From Streptomyces sp. RerS4 (GTDB lineage Bacteria; Actinomycetota; Actinomycetes; Streptomycetales; Streptomycetaceae), in assembly GCF_023515955.1 (NCBI RefSeq), contig NZ_CP097322.1, forward strand, positions 3,123,501-3,187,500: DNA of 64,000 bases. The letters run 5' to 3'. Below, one piece after another: positions 33,563 to 41,440 of this stretch. The notes under the pieces were generated by a model, which was not told the origin of the DNA, did not search any database, and saw only the letters and a program-made list of their open reading frames with translations. Each line of letters starts with the position of its first letter. Positions within the stretch are counted from its first letter, which is position 1. The position numbers and the translations under genes are program-made.

Positions 33563-34528
33563 TCAGGCCGCACCCGGGCCGGTCGGGTCGGTCGGGTCGA
33601 CGGGGAGGTCCAGCGGAAGGTCCTCGGTGACGCGGACCCGTTCGGGGCGCAGGTCCGCCGGGGTGGGCATGGCGCTGCCCGGGAGTTGGACGGCGGCCGC
33701 GCCGTGGGCCAGTGCGCAGGCGAGGGCGGCGGGGCCGGCGCCGCCGGCGATCAGGAAGCCCGCCAGGGAGGCGTCGCCCGCGCCGACGTCGCTGCGGACG
33801 GTGGTGACGGGGGCCGTGCCGTGGAAGGTGCCCTCGGGGCCGACCAGGAGTTGCCCGTGCCGGCCGAGGGAGGCGAGGACGGCGCGGGCGCCGCGCCCGA
33901 CCAGTTCCTCGGCGGCCTTGACGACGTCCGCCAGGGTGGCGAGGGGGCGGCCGACGGCCTCGGCGAGTTCCGCCGCGTTCGGCTTGATCACGTCCGGGCG
34001 GGCCGGCAGGGCCGCGGCCAGGGCGGGGCCCGAGGTGTCGAGGGCGACGCGGGCGCCCGCCGCGTGCGCGTGGGCGACGAGGTCGGCGTACCAGTCGTGC
34101 GGCAGGGCCGGGGGGAGGCTGCCGCAGCCCGCGATCCAGGCGGGGGTGCCCGCGCAGGTGCGTACGGTGTCGAGGAGGAGGGTCGATTCCTCGGTCGACA
34201 GCGCCGGGCCCGCGGTGTTGATCTTCGTGAGGGTCCCGTCGGGTTCGGCGACGGCGATGTTGGAGCGGGTCTGGCCGGCGATCGCCACGGCGGTGACGTC
34301 CACGCCCTGCGCGCCGAGCAGCTCGGCGAGCAGGGCGCCGGGCGCGCCGCCGAGCGGGAGGACCGCCGTGGTGGCGACGCCCGCCGCGGCGACGGCTCGC
34401 GCGACGTTGACGCCCTTGCCGCCGGGGTCGACGCGCTCGCCGGTGGCGCGCAGGACGGCGCCGCGGCCGAGCGAGGGGACCTCGTAGGTGCGGTCGAGGG
34501 AGGGGTTCGGGGTGACGGTGAGGATCAT
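33563..34528 (-). CDS. fruK: 1-phosphofructokinase (PfkB family)
   Basis: A 321-residue sugar kinase. It phosphorylates fructose-1-phosphate, the product of PTS fructose uptake, to fructose-1,6-bisphosphate. Visible are the opening MILTVTPNPSLDRTYEV, the substrate motif DPGGKGVNVARA, and the ATP/catalytic motif SDVGAGDASLAGFL with its Asp base. A typical fru operon has a DeoR repressor before fruK and the PTS permease after it; neither is here. The frame can start 9 codons earlier (ATG 34555, MYASERHAR), which resembles a DeoR-protein start and may be a scar. The last residues (DPTDPTGPGAA) nearly touch the convergent DUF6227 gene. Confidence 0.92.
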   Translation of the reverse strand: MILTVTPNPSLDRTYEVPSLGRGAVLRATGERVDPGGKGVNVARAVAAAGVATTAVLPLGGAPGALLAELLGAQGVDVTAVAIAGQTRSNIAVAEPDGTLTKINTAGPALSTEESTLLLDTVRTCAGTPAWIAGCGSLPPALPHDWYADLVAHAHAAGARVALDTSGPALAAALPARPDVIKPNAAELAEAVGRPLATLADVVKAAEELVGRGARAVLASLGRHGQLLVGPEGTFHGTAPVTTVRSDVGAGDASLAGFLIAGGAGPAALACALAHGAAAVQLPGSAMPTPADLRPERVRVTEDLPLDLPVDPTDPTGPGAA

Positions 34529-34636
34529 GCGAGCGTGGCGCTCGGATGCGTACATGTGGATTTACGTCCGTTCCATGCCCGTATTGGTGATTCCTCCCCC
34601 AGCGTACCGGCGACCGGGGGTCAAAACAAAGGAAAA

Positions 34637-34670
34637 CGGACATACCCGCCAACCTAAGCGGGCATGTCCG
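34637..34670 (-). terminator. intrinsic terminator after DHA2 exporter
   Basis: Arms 34637-34649 and 34658-34670 pair at 12 of 13 positions with an 8-nt loop. On the minus strand a T-rich run (TTTTCCTTTG) follows, an almost classical rho-independent terminator and rare in this genome. It separates the exporter from fruK. Confidence 0.8.
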
Positions 34671-34684
34671 TGATCCTGAGCCGG

Positions 34685-36250
34685 CTAGCCGACCGGGACC
34701 TTCTCCGGGGCGGGGGCGTCCAGGGCGGCCGCGGCCCCTTCGCGCTCACCCGTCGGGACCTGCTTGCGCGGCAGCATGAACATCACCGCGAAGATCAGGA
34801 CGAGGACCGCCACCACCCACCACAGGGCGCCGCGGAAGGCCTCGACGTAGGGCGCTCCGAGGATCATGTCGTCGTCGATCAGGCCGAAGAAGACGACGGA
34901 GGTCAGGCCGAGGCCCAGCGCGTTGCCCATCTGGCCGGTGGTGTTGATCAGGCCGGAGGCCGAGCCGGCGTGCTCGCGCGGCACCTGGGAGAGCACGGTG
35001 TCGGTCAGCGGGGCCACGATCAGGCCCATGCCGGCGCCCATGACGATCAGCGGGGCGGCCATCTGCCAGGAGGCGATGTCCATGCCGTAGTGGTCGGACT
35101 CCCAGATGTAGAGGAGCACACCCGCGGCCATGATGAGCGCGCCGGCCTGGAGCACCTTGCGGCCGAAGCGCGGGACGAGCTTTTGGACGGAGATGCCGGC
35201 GGCCACCGAGACGGCGATGGAGAAGGGGATGCCGGTGGTGCCGGCGCGCAGGGCGCTCCAGCCGAGGCCCATCTGCATGTAGAGCGTCCAGACCAGGAAG
35301 AAGATGCCGGTCGAGATGCCGAAGGTGAGCTGGACGGCGATACCGCCGGCGAAGCTCTTGACCTTGAAGAGGGACAACTCGACCAGCGGGGAACCGTCCT
35401 TCTTGATCTTGTACCGCTCGTAGGCGATGAAGGCGGCGAAGACGAACGGCGAGGCGATCATGCAGATGAAGCCCCACAGCGGCCAGTCGTTCTCGCGGCC
35501 GTGCGTCAGCGGGAAGATCAGCATGACCAGGGCCAGGGTGGCCAGGACGACGCCGACCAGGTCGAGCCGCAGCGCCTTGGGGGCCTTGGACTCGGTGATG
35601 AACTTCCGGCCGAGGATGACGCCCGCGATGCCGACGGGCAGGTTGATCAGGAAGATCGGGCGCCATTCGAGCCCGAAGAGGTTCCACTGCGTGAGCAGGG
35701 CGCCGAGCATCGGGCCGGAGACGGCGCCGAGGCCGACGATCGCGCCGAACATGCCGAAGACCTTGCCGCGCTCGTGCGGCGGGAAGGTGACGTGGATGAT
35801 CGCGAGGACCTGCGGGACCATCATGGCCGCCATGCCGCCCTGGAGGATGCGGGAGACGACGAGCATGGACGGGTTGGCGGCGATGCCGCAGAGCAGCGAG
35901 GCGGCCGTGAAGCCGGCGATGCCGACGAGGAAGAGGCGCTTGCGGCCGTAGATGTCGCCGAGGCGACCGCCGGTGATCAGCCCGGCGGCGAAGGCGAGGG
36001 CGTAGCCGGCGGTGATCCACTGGATCGCGCTGGTCGACGCCCCGAAGTCCTGGCGCATGGCGGGTATCGCGATGTTGACGATCGTGACGTCGACCAGGTC
36101 CATGAAGGCCGCGGTCATCACGATGGCGAGGGCCAGCCAGCGGCGGCGGTCGGCCGGGGCCGGTGCGCCCTCGACGCCCTCCTCGGCGGGGTCTGTTCGT
36201 GCGGGCCCGTTCTCTCTTTCGGGCGATGTCCGGTGCGTCTCGGTGCTCAT
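34685..36250 (-). CDS. MFS drug exporter, DHA2 (EmrB/QacA) family
   Basis: A 521-residue proton-driven exporter with 14 predicted helices. Motif D1 appears as AFMDLVDVTIVNIAIPAMRQ, motif A as GGRLGDIYGRKRLFLVG, and the antiporter motif C-like segment as GAIVGLGAVSGPMLGALLTQ. It probably removes toxic compounds; the substrate is unknown. The ATG at 36250 is divergent from a WYL-domain regulator 63 nt away, with a 19-bp inverted repeat between them, so local control is likely. A second DHA2 exporter lies 5 kb downstream with a TetR regulator. Confidence 0.93.
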   Translation of the reverse strand: MSTETHRTSPERENGPARTDPAEEGVEGAPAPADRRRWLALAIVMTAAFMDLVDVTIVNIAIPAMRQDFGASTSAIQWITAGYALAFAAGLITGGRLGDIYGRKRLFLVGIAGFTAASLLCGIAANPSMLVVSRILQGGMAAMMVPQVLAIIHVTFPPHERGKVFGMFGAIVGLGAVSGPMLGALLTQWNLFGLEWRPIFLINLPVGIAGVILGRKFITESKAPKALRLDLVGVVLATLALVMLIFPLTHGRENDWPLWGFICMIASPFVFAAFIAYERYKIKKDGSPLVELSLFKVKSFAGGIAVQLTFGISTGIFFLVWTLYMQMGLGWSALRAGTTGIPFSIAVSVAAGISVQKLVPRFGRKVLQAGALIMAAGVLLYIWESDHYGMDIASWQMAAPLIVMGAGMGLIVAPLTDTVLSQVPREHAGSASGLINTTGQMGNALGLGLTSVVFFGLIDDDMILGAPYVEAFRGALWWVVAVLVLIFAVMFMLPRKQVPTGEREGAAAALDAPAPEKVPVG

Positions 36251-36272
36251 GGGAAGAAACCTAGACCGGATG

Positions 36273-36291
36273 TAGGTCAAGTCATGTCCTA
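36273..36291. promoter_or_regulatory. candidate operator between exporter and WYL regulator
   Basis: TAGGTCA-AGTCA-TGTCCTA: arms of 7 bp match as an inverted repeat at 6 positions. It lies in the 63-nt gap between the divergent exporter and regulator genes, where a dimeric repressor could control both. Confidence 0.5.
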
Positions 36292-36313
36292 TTTCCCTGA
36301 CAGCCTGGAAGGC

Positions 36314-37267
36314 ATGAACGACACCTCGGCGCGACTGCTCACCCTGCTGTCCCTGCTCCAGACCCCGCGCGAGTGGCCGGGCAGCGAGCTGGCGGAGCGG
36401 CTGCGGGTCAGCGCGCGGACGATTCGGCGGGACATCGACCGGCTCCGGGAGCTGGGATACCCGGTGGAGGCGACGATGGGCGCGGTGGGCGGGTATCGGC
36501 TCGTCGCGGGGGCGGCGATGCCGCCGCTGCTGCTGGACGACGAGGAGGCGGTGGCGATCGCGGTGGGGCTGCGGGCGGGTGCCGGGCACGCGATCGAGGG
36601 GGTCGAGGAGGCCTCCGTACGGGCTCTGGCGAAGCTGGAGCAGGTGCTGCCGGCCCGGCTGCGGCACCGGGTGGGCGCGCTCCAGTCGGCCACGGTCGCG
36701 GTGACCCGGGGCGACGGCGCGAGCGTGGATCCGCGCACGCTGACCGCGATGGCGGGGGCGGTGGCGGGGCCGGAGCGGCTGAGGTTCGCGTACCGGGCGC
36801 GGGACGGGGTGGAGTCCCGGCGGCTGGTGGAGCCGTACCGGTTGGTGAGCACAGGGAGCCGGTGGTACCTCGTCGCCTACGACCTGGAGCGGGAGGACTG
36901 GCGCACCTTCCGGGTGGACCGGGTGAGCGAGCCGCTCCCGACGGGCGCGCGGTTCGCGCCTCGGGAGCTGCCGATGGAGGCGGCGGAGTTCGTGCGGCGC
37001 GGGCTGCGGGGGCGGGAGACGTACCCGGTGGACGTCTGCTTCGAGACCCTGCCGCAGGGGCTGCCGGGGTGGCTGGAGGAGCTGGCCGTGACGGAGCCGG
37101 GGGCGCGGGGGGTGCGGGTGCGCTTCGAGAGCGGTGACGACCCGCAGTGGTTGGCGGCCCGGCTGGCGCTGCTCGGGGTGCCGTTCACCGTACGGGGGCC
37201 CGAGCGGCTGGCGCGCGCCGCGGCGGCGCTGGGGGCGCGGCTGGCGGGGGCGGGCGGGGCGGCGTGA
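36314..37267 (+). CDS. HTH_11/WYL-domain transcriptional regulator (YafY type)
   Basis: A 317-residue regulator. N-terminal winged helix about residues 5-60 (RLLTLLSLLQTPREWPGSEL, VSARTIRRDIDRLRELGYPV), a middle linker, the WYL ligand-sensing domain about 140-220 (RLVEPYRLVSTGSRWYLVAY, WRTFRVDRVSE), and a C-terminal WCX-type domain. The ATG at 36314 follows TGGAAGG; an upstream ATG (36284) would overlap the operator. WYL proteins sense nucleic-acid or small-molecule ligands. Being divergent to the DHA2 exporter, it is probably that exporter's regulator. Confidence 0.9.
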   Translation: MNDTSARLLTLLSLLQTPREWPGSELAERLRVSARTIRRDIDRLRELGYPVEATMGAVGGYRLVAGAAMPPLLLDDEEAVAIAVGLRAGAGHAIEGVEEASVRALAKLEQVLPARLRHRVGALQSATVAVTRGDGASVDPRTLTAMAGAVAGPERLRFAYRARDGVESRRLVEPYRLVSTGSRWYLVAYDLEREDWRTFRVDRVSEPLPTGARFAPRELPMEAAEFVRRGLRGRETYPVDVCFETLPQGLPGWLEELAVTEPGARGVRVRFESGDDPQWLAARLALLGVPFTVRGPERLARAAAALGARLAGAGGAA

Positions 37268-37285
37268 GGCCGGGGCGGTGTGAGG

Positions 37286-37319
37286 GAGCCCCGGCACCGG
37301 GGGGATGGTGCCGGGGCTC
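37286..37319. terminator. bidirectional terminator between regulator and hrdD
   Basis: Perfect 13-bp stem, arms 37286-37298 and 37307-37319, with an 8-nt loop, in the 84-nt gap between convergent genes. Confidence 0.85.
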
Positions 37320-37351
37320 GTTCGGGGGGCTTCGAGGCGGGCGGCGGCCGG

Positions 37352-38329
37352 TCAGGCCACGGCGTCGAAGCCGGTGTCGCGGGCCATGCGCTTCAGTTCG
37401 AGCAGGGCGTGCTTCTCGATCTGGCGGATGCGCTCGCGCGTCAGGCCGTGCTGCTTGCCGACCTCGGTGAGGGTCCGCTCGCGGCCGTCCTCGATGCCGT
37501 AGCGCATCTTGATGATGGACGCGGTGCGCTGGTCCAGCTTGCCGAGGAGGTCCTCCAGCTCCTCGCTGCGCAGCAGCGAGAGGACGGACTGCTCGGGGGA
37601 GATCGCGGAGGTGTCCTCCAGCAGGTCGCCGAACTGGGTGTCGCCCTCGTCGTCCACGGACATGTTGAGGCTGACCGGGTCGCGGGCCCAGTCCAGTACG
37701 TCGCCGACGCGCTTCTCCGTCGAGTCGAGCTCGGCGGCGATCTCGGCGTGCTCCGGGTCGCGGCCGTTCTCGCGGTTGAACTCGCGCTGCACCCGGCGGA
37801 TCCGGCCGAGCTCCTCGACCAGGTGGACGGGGAGGCGGATGGTGCGGGACTGGTCGGCGATGGAGCGGGTGATGGCCTGGCGGATCCACCAGGTGGCATA
37901 CGTGGAGAACTTGAAGCCCTTGGCGTAGTCGAACTTCTCGACGGCGCGGACCAGGCCGGCGTTGCCCTCCTGGATCAGGTCGAGGAGCGGGAGCCCGCTG
38001 CGCGGGTAGCGGCGGGCGACGGCCACGACCAGGCGGAGGTTGGACCGGATGAAGACTTCCTTGGCTCGCTCGCCTTCGGCGGCCAGCGCCTCCAGTTCCT
38101 CGCGCGCGGGGGACTCCCCTTCGCGCTCGGCCTCACCATCGAGGATCTGTCGGGCGTAGACGCCCGCCTCGATGATCTGCGAGAGCTCCACTTCCTTGGC
38201 GGCGTCGAGCAGCGGGGTGCGCGCGATCTCGTCCAGGTACATGCCGACCAGGTCGCGGTCTGCGATTTCCCCGCCCACGGCTCGGGCGCTGCTCGTGGAC
38301 TGACGACGGGCGACGGCGCGGGTTGCCAT
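37352..38329 (-). CDS. hrdD: RNA polymerase sigma factor, HrdD type (sigma-70 group 2)
   Basis: A 325-residue sigma-70 factor, non-essential paralogue of HrdB. Region 1.2 (DLVGMYLDEIARTPLLDAAK), region 2 (RSNLRLVVAVARRYPRSGLP, FDYAKGFKFSTYATWWIRQA) for -10 recognition and core binding, region 3 (RIRRVQREFNRENGRDPEHA), region 4 (RTLTEVGKQHGLTRERIRQI) for -35 recognition. It lacks the long acidic N-terminus of HrdB, and its length is close to that of S. coelicolor HrdD. The ATG at 38329 follows AGGGAGCACGC. A perfect GGAAT-N18-GTT element upstream predicts control by sigma-R, which fits reports for hrdD in S. coelicolor. Confidence 0.95.
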   Translation of the reverse strand: MATRAVARRQSTSSARAVGGEIADRDLVGMYLDEIARTPLLDAAKEVELSQIIEAGVYARQILDGEAEREGESPAREELEALAAEGERAKEVFIRSNLRLVVAVARRYPRSGLPLLDLIQEGNAGLVRAVEKFDYAKGFKFSTYATWWIRQAITRSIADQSRTIRLPVHLVEELGRIRRVQREFNRENGRDPEHAEIAAELDSTEKRVGDVLDWARDPVSLNMSVDDEGDTQFGDLLEDTSAISPEQSVLSLLRSEELEDLLGKLDQRTASIIKMRYGIEDGRERTLTEVGKQHGLTRERIRQIEKHALLELKRMARDTGFDAVA

Positions 38330-38409
38330 GCGTGCTCCCTTGCGATGCGATGAATCGGTCGCGGTGCGTCCCCGGACACTCTCCCGAGTGCCCGCTTCCG
38401 AAAGGAAAG

Positions 38410-38435
38410 AACGATCGGAATCGGGACAGAATTCC
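38410..38435 (-). promoter_or_regulatory. sigma-R-type promoter of hrdD
   Basis: On the minus strand GGAAT (38435-38431), exactly 18 nt, then GTT (38412-38410). This is the sigma-R consensus for thiol-oxidative-stress genes. Transcription would begin near 38402, giving a leader of about 70 nt before the hrdD ATG. A second GGAAT lies 21 nt upstream without a matching -10. Confidence 0.75.
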
Positions 38436-38825
38436 CACGTCGCCCTCCGAATTCCGAGATCTTGCAGTACCCTGCCCGGCCTCAGAGCGGGCGAGCCCGG
38501 CGGGATCTCGAAGAGGTGCAGGTCAGGCCGGGTACGAAAGCCGCCCCGACGCCCCTCGCGACGCACCGCCCCCACTCCGCCGGCGTGACCGCCGTCACAC
38601 ACCCCACGCGGCCCTTCACCCCCACTGGAGCGCCACTCGCGCCCGCCCACACCCCGGAAGACGATCCGCTCCGCCTTCCGGTTGCCTGAAGACCCGGCGA
38701 GGCGCCTGATATGCCGCAGGCAACCCTCGTCCGGGCTTCCGAGCGGCCCCGCTGAGGGGCTCACCATCGGCGGGGAGATCACCGGGGCGCGCGCAAGGCG
38801 TGGCTCACGCCCAGGGGGTGTCCGG
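38436..38825. other. no gene seen between hrdD promoter and dioxygenase gene
   Basis: Some 390 bases. Open frames here lack ribosome-binding sites and recognisable protein patterns. A small GC hairpin near 38742-38763 may end the dioxygenase transcript. Otherwise I see nothing. Confidence 0.5.
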
Positions 38826-39641
38826 CTAGCCGAACTGGAGGGAGCGTTTCGAGAGGCCCAGCCAGAAGCCGTCGACCGGGGTCCGGGGGGTGGTGAGGTC
38901 GGATTCGGCGGCGCCGAGGGTGACGAAGAGGGGGGCGAAGTGTTCCGTGCGGGGGTGGGCGAGGCGGCCGGCCGGGGACTTGGTCTCGAAGTCGAGCAGG
39001 GCGTCGACGTCGGCGGCGGCCAGGGCCTCGCTGCCCCAGGCGTCGAACTCCGCCGACCAACCGGGGACGCCGGGGCCGGTGTGGCGCAGGGCGGCCAGGT
39101 TGTGGGTGAAGAAGCCACTGCCGACGATCAGGACACCCTCGTCGCGCAGTGGGGCCAGCTTGCGGCCGAGGTCCATCAGGCGGCGCGGGTCCAGGGTGGG
39201 CATGGACATCTGGAGCACCGGTACGTCGGCGTCCGGGTACATCTCGACGAGGGGGACGTACGCGCCGTGGTCCAGCCCCCGGTCGGGGAGGTCCTGGACG
39301 GGGGTGCCGGGGCCGCGCAGGAGCGCGCGTACCGAGGCGGCGAGGTCCGGGGCGCCCGGGGCGTCGTAGCGCACGGAGTAGTAGTGCTCGGGGAAGCCCC
39401 AGAAGTCGTACACGAGCGGGACGGGCGTGGTGGCGCCGAGGGCGAGCGGGGCCTCCTCCCAGTGGGCGGAGACCATCAGGATCGCGCGCGGTCGGGGCAG
39501 GCCCGCCGACCAGGCGGCGAGTTCGGCCGGCCAGAGCGGGTCGTCGGCGAGGGGTGGGGCGCCGTGGCTGAGGTACAGCGCCGGCATGCGGGCCGGAGGC
39601 GATGCGGGGGTCGTTGGGGGCATCGGGGATATCGAAGGCAT
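38826..39641 (-). CDS. class III extradiol ring-cleavage dioxygenase (DODA type)
   Basis: A 271-residue LigB-fold dioxygenase, close in layout to 4,5-DOPA dioxygenase and YgiD-like enzymes. Metal ligands are visible as His in LYLSHGAPPL, His in MVSAHWEEAP, and His in GSGFFTHNLAAL; DRGLDHGAYVPL carries the catalytic His. It should cleave a catechol ring with O2, using Fe(II) or Zn. The ATG at 39641 follows GAGGAG; the first 18 residues are Pro/Ser-rich and a start at MPALYLSHG is possible. A 36-bp palindrome upstream may be its operator. Confidence 0.88.
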   Translation of the reverse strand: MPSISPMPPTTPASPPARMPALYLSHGAPPLADDPLWPAELAAWSAGLPRPRAILMVSAHWEEAPLALGATTPVPLVYDFWGFPEHYYSVRYDAPGAPDLAASVRALLRGPGTPVQDLPDRGLDHGAYVPLVEMYPDADVPVLQMSMPTLDPRRLMDLGRKLAPLRDEGVLIVGSGFFTHNLAALRHTGPGVPGWSAEFDAWGSEALAAADVDALLDFETKSPAGRLAHPRTEHFAPLFVTLGAAESDLTTPRTPVDGFWLGLSKRSLQFG

Positions 39642-39706
39642 CGGGGCGCTCCTCATTCGTCTGCGGCCGTGGGTGGCCTTCGTCCGCGGGCCCCGTGAAC
39701 ACGACG

Positions 39707-39742
39707 AACCCCGCTTCATTCAAATTTGAACGAAGCGGGGTT
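39707..39742. promoter_or_regulatory. 36-bp near-perfect palindrome with TTCAAATTTGAA core
   Basis: Arms 39707-39717 and 39732-39742 (11 bp, GC-rich) match perfectly, and the 12-bp core TTCAAATTTGAA (39719-39730) is itself a perfect palindrome; only the pair 39718/39731 mismatches. It lies 66 nt before the dioxygenase start and 52 nt after the exporter stop, so it may be an operator for the dioxygenase, a terminator for the exporter, or both. The AT core is unusual for a Streptomyces terminator. Confidence 0.65.
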
Positions 39743-39794
39743 CTCAGTCATTCCCCCGCCGGTACCGGCGGCGCGGGCGGCGGGTTCGCGCCCG

Positions 39795-41369
39795 TCAGTG
39801 GGCGATCACCGGCACCTTGAACGCGGCGTCCTCGGCGTTCTCCGAGTCCGAGTCCGAGCCCGCGCCGGAGCCGGAGGCCACGGGGCCGCCGGAGCCCGGA
39901 CGCCCGGTGTTGATCAGCGTGAACGCGATGGCCGCGCTGATCGCGAGAATGCCGACGGCCCACCAGATGGCGGACGAGTAGCCCTCGACCATGGCCCGCG
40001 CCTGCACCAGCCGCGCCACCGACCCGCCCGCCGCGGCCTCGGCCGCGTGGTCGGTCAGGTACGCGGTCGTCGCGGAGGCGGCGATCGTGTTCAGCAGGGC
40101 GGTGCCGATCGCGCCGCCCACCTGCTGCGAGGTGTTGACCATGGCCGAGGCGACGCCGGCGTCGGCCGCGTCCACCCCGTACGTCGCCAGGGACATCGCC
40201 GGCATGAACGCCGTACCCATGCCGAGGCCGAGCAGCAGCTGCGCCGGGAGGATCAGCGCCGGGTAGGAGGAGCCGACCTCCAGCTGCGTCAGGAGCAGCA
40301 TGCCGACGGCGGCGAGCAGGAACCCCGGACCCATCAGCAGGCGGGGCGCCACGCGGGTCATCAGACGGGCGCCGATCTGGGTGGAGCCCGCGATCATGCC
40401 CGCGATCATCGGCAGGAAGGCGAAGCCGGTCTTGACGGGCGAGAAGCCCTTCACGACCTGGAGGTAGTAGGTGAGGAAGAGGAACAGGCCGAACATCGCG
40501 ATGACGGCCAGACCCAGCGAGAGGTAGACACCGCCGCGGTTGCGCTCCATCAGGACGCGCAGCGGCAGCAGCGGGGACTTCACCTTGGACTCGACGAGGA
40601 CGAAGGCCGCGAGCAGCAGCGCCGAGGCGACGAACATCGACACGGTCACCTCGTCCGACCAGCCGGCCGACTCGGCGCGGGTGAAGCCGTAGACGAGCGC
40701 CACGAGACCGATGGTCGAGAGGACCACGCCCGGGATGTCGAGCGGGGCGCGGTTACGGCCGCCCGCCGGCTCGCGGACGATCATCCAGGCGCCGACGGCC
40801 GCGACGATCGCGAAGGGGATGTTGACGAAGAAGGTCCAGCGCCAGTCGAGGTACTCGGTGAGGACTCCGCCGAGGATCAGGCCGACGGCGCCGCCGCCGC
40901 CCGCGATGGCTCCGTAGATGCCGAAGGCCTTGGCGCGCTCCTTGGCGTCGGTGAAGCTGACGGCCAGGAGGGAGAGCGCGGCCGGGGCGAGCAGGGCGCC
41001 GAAGGCACCCTGGAGGGCGCGGGCACCGAGCATCATCGCCTCGCCGGTGGCGGCACCGCCCAGCGCGGAGGCCAGGGCGAAGCCGATGAGTCCGACGACG
41101 AAGGCGTTCTTACGACCCCACTTGTCGGCGATGCGACCGCCGAAGAGCAGCAGTCCGCCGAAGGCGAGCGCGTAGGCGGTGATGACCCACTGCCGGTTGC
41201 CGTCCGAGATGCCGAGGTCGGTCTGGGCGGAGGGGAGGGCGATGTTCACGATGGTCGCGTCGAGGACGACCATCAGCTGCGCCAGGGCGATGAAGACGAG
41301 CGCCTTCCACCGGTTCGGATCGGGGAGGGCGGCAGCCGGCGACTGCGCGGTCTCGGCTGTTTTTGACAT
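39795..41369 (-). CDS. MFS drug exporter, DHA2 (EmrB/QacA) family
   Basis: A 524-residue 14-helix exporter. FIALAQLMVVLDATIVNIAL holds motif D1, FGGRIADKWGRKNAFVVG motif A, and IYGAIAGGGGAVGLILGGVL motif C of antiporters. The C-terminus is a Gly/Ser/Asp-rich cytoplasmic tail (GSGAGSDSDSENAEDAAF). The TetR gene lies 71 nt upstream in the same direction, so the two form a regulator-exporter operon. Substrate unknown. It is only distantly similar to the exporter at 35 kb, so not a recent duplicate. Confidence 0.93.
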   Translation of the reverse strand: MSKTAETAQSPAAALPDPNRWKALVFIALAQLMVVLDATIVNIALPSAQTDLGISDGNRQWVITAYALAFGGLLLFGGRIADKWGRKNAFVVGLIGFALASALGGAATGEAMMLGARALQGAFGALLAPAALSLLAVSFTDAKERAKAFGIYGAIAGGGGAVGLILGGVLTEYLDWRWTFFVNIPFAIVAAVGAWMIVREPAGGRNRAPLDIPGVVLSTIGLVALVYGFTRAESAGWSDEVTVSMFVASALLLAAFVLVESKVKSPLLPLRVLMERNRGGVYLSLGLAVIAMFGLFLFLTYYLQVVKGFSPVKTGFAFLPMIAGMIAGSTQIGARLMTRVAPRLLMGPGFLLAAVGMLLLTQLEVGSSYPALILPAQLLLGLGMGTAFMPAMSLATYGVDAADAGVASAMVNTSQQVGGAIGTALLNTIAASATTAYLTDHAAEAAAGGSVARLVQARAMVEGYSSAIWWAVGILAISAAIAFTLINTGRPGSGGPVASGSGAGSDSDSENAEDAAFKVPVIAH

Positions 41370-41440
41370 GGGGGTACCCACTTCACTGTGCGGAATGACT
41401 GAAACGTGAGGAAGAGAGGGGTTTTTACGGCGTGACGGCG

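Noticed and set aside
34664-36283. Long open frame on the + strand across the DHA2 exporter
   Set aside because: It is the antisense shadow of a clear exporter gene; only its last part, from 36314, codes for the WYL regulator.
36284-36313. Earlier start for the WYL regulator at 36284
   Set aside because: It overlaps the candidate operator and lacks a ribosome-binding site; 36314 has TGGAAGG.
38330-39118. Upstream extension of the hrdD frame
   Set aside because: The open frame continues, but ATG 38329 has the ribosome-binding site and family-like start, and the sigma-R promoter lies inside the extension.
39726-41366. 546-codon + strand frame opposite the second exporter
   Set aside because: Composition (His/Asp/Gln/Arg-rich, no hydrophobic core) is typical of antisense frames in GC-rich DNA; the minus strand holds the real 14-helix exporter.
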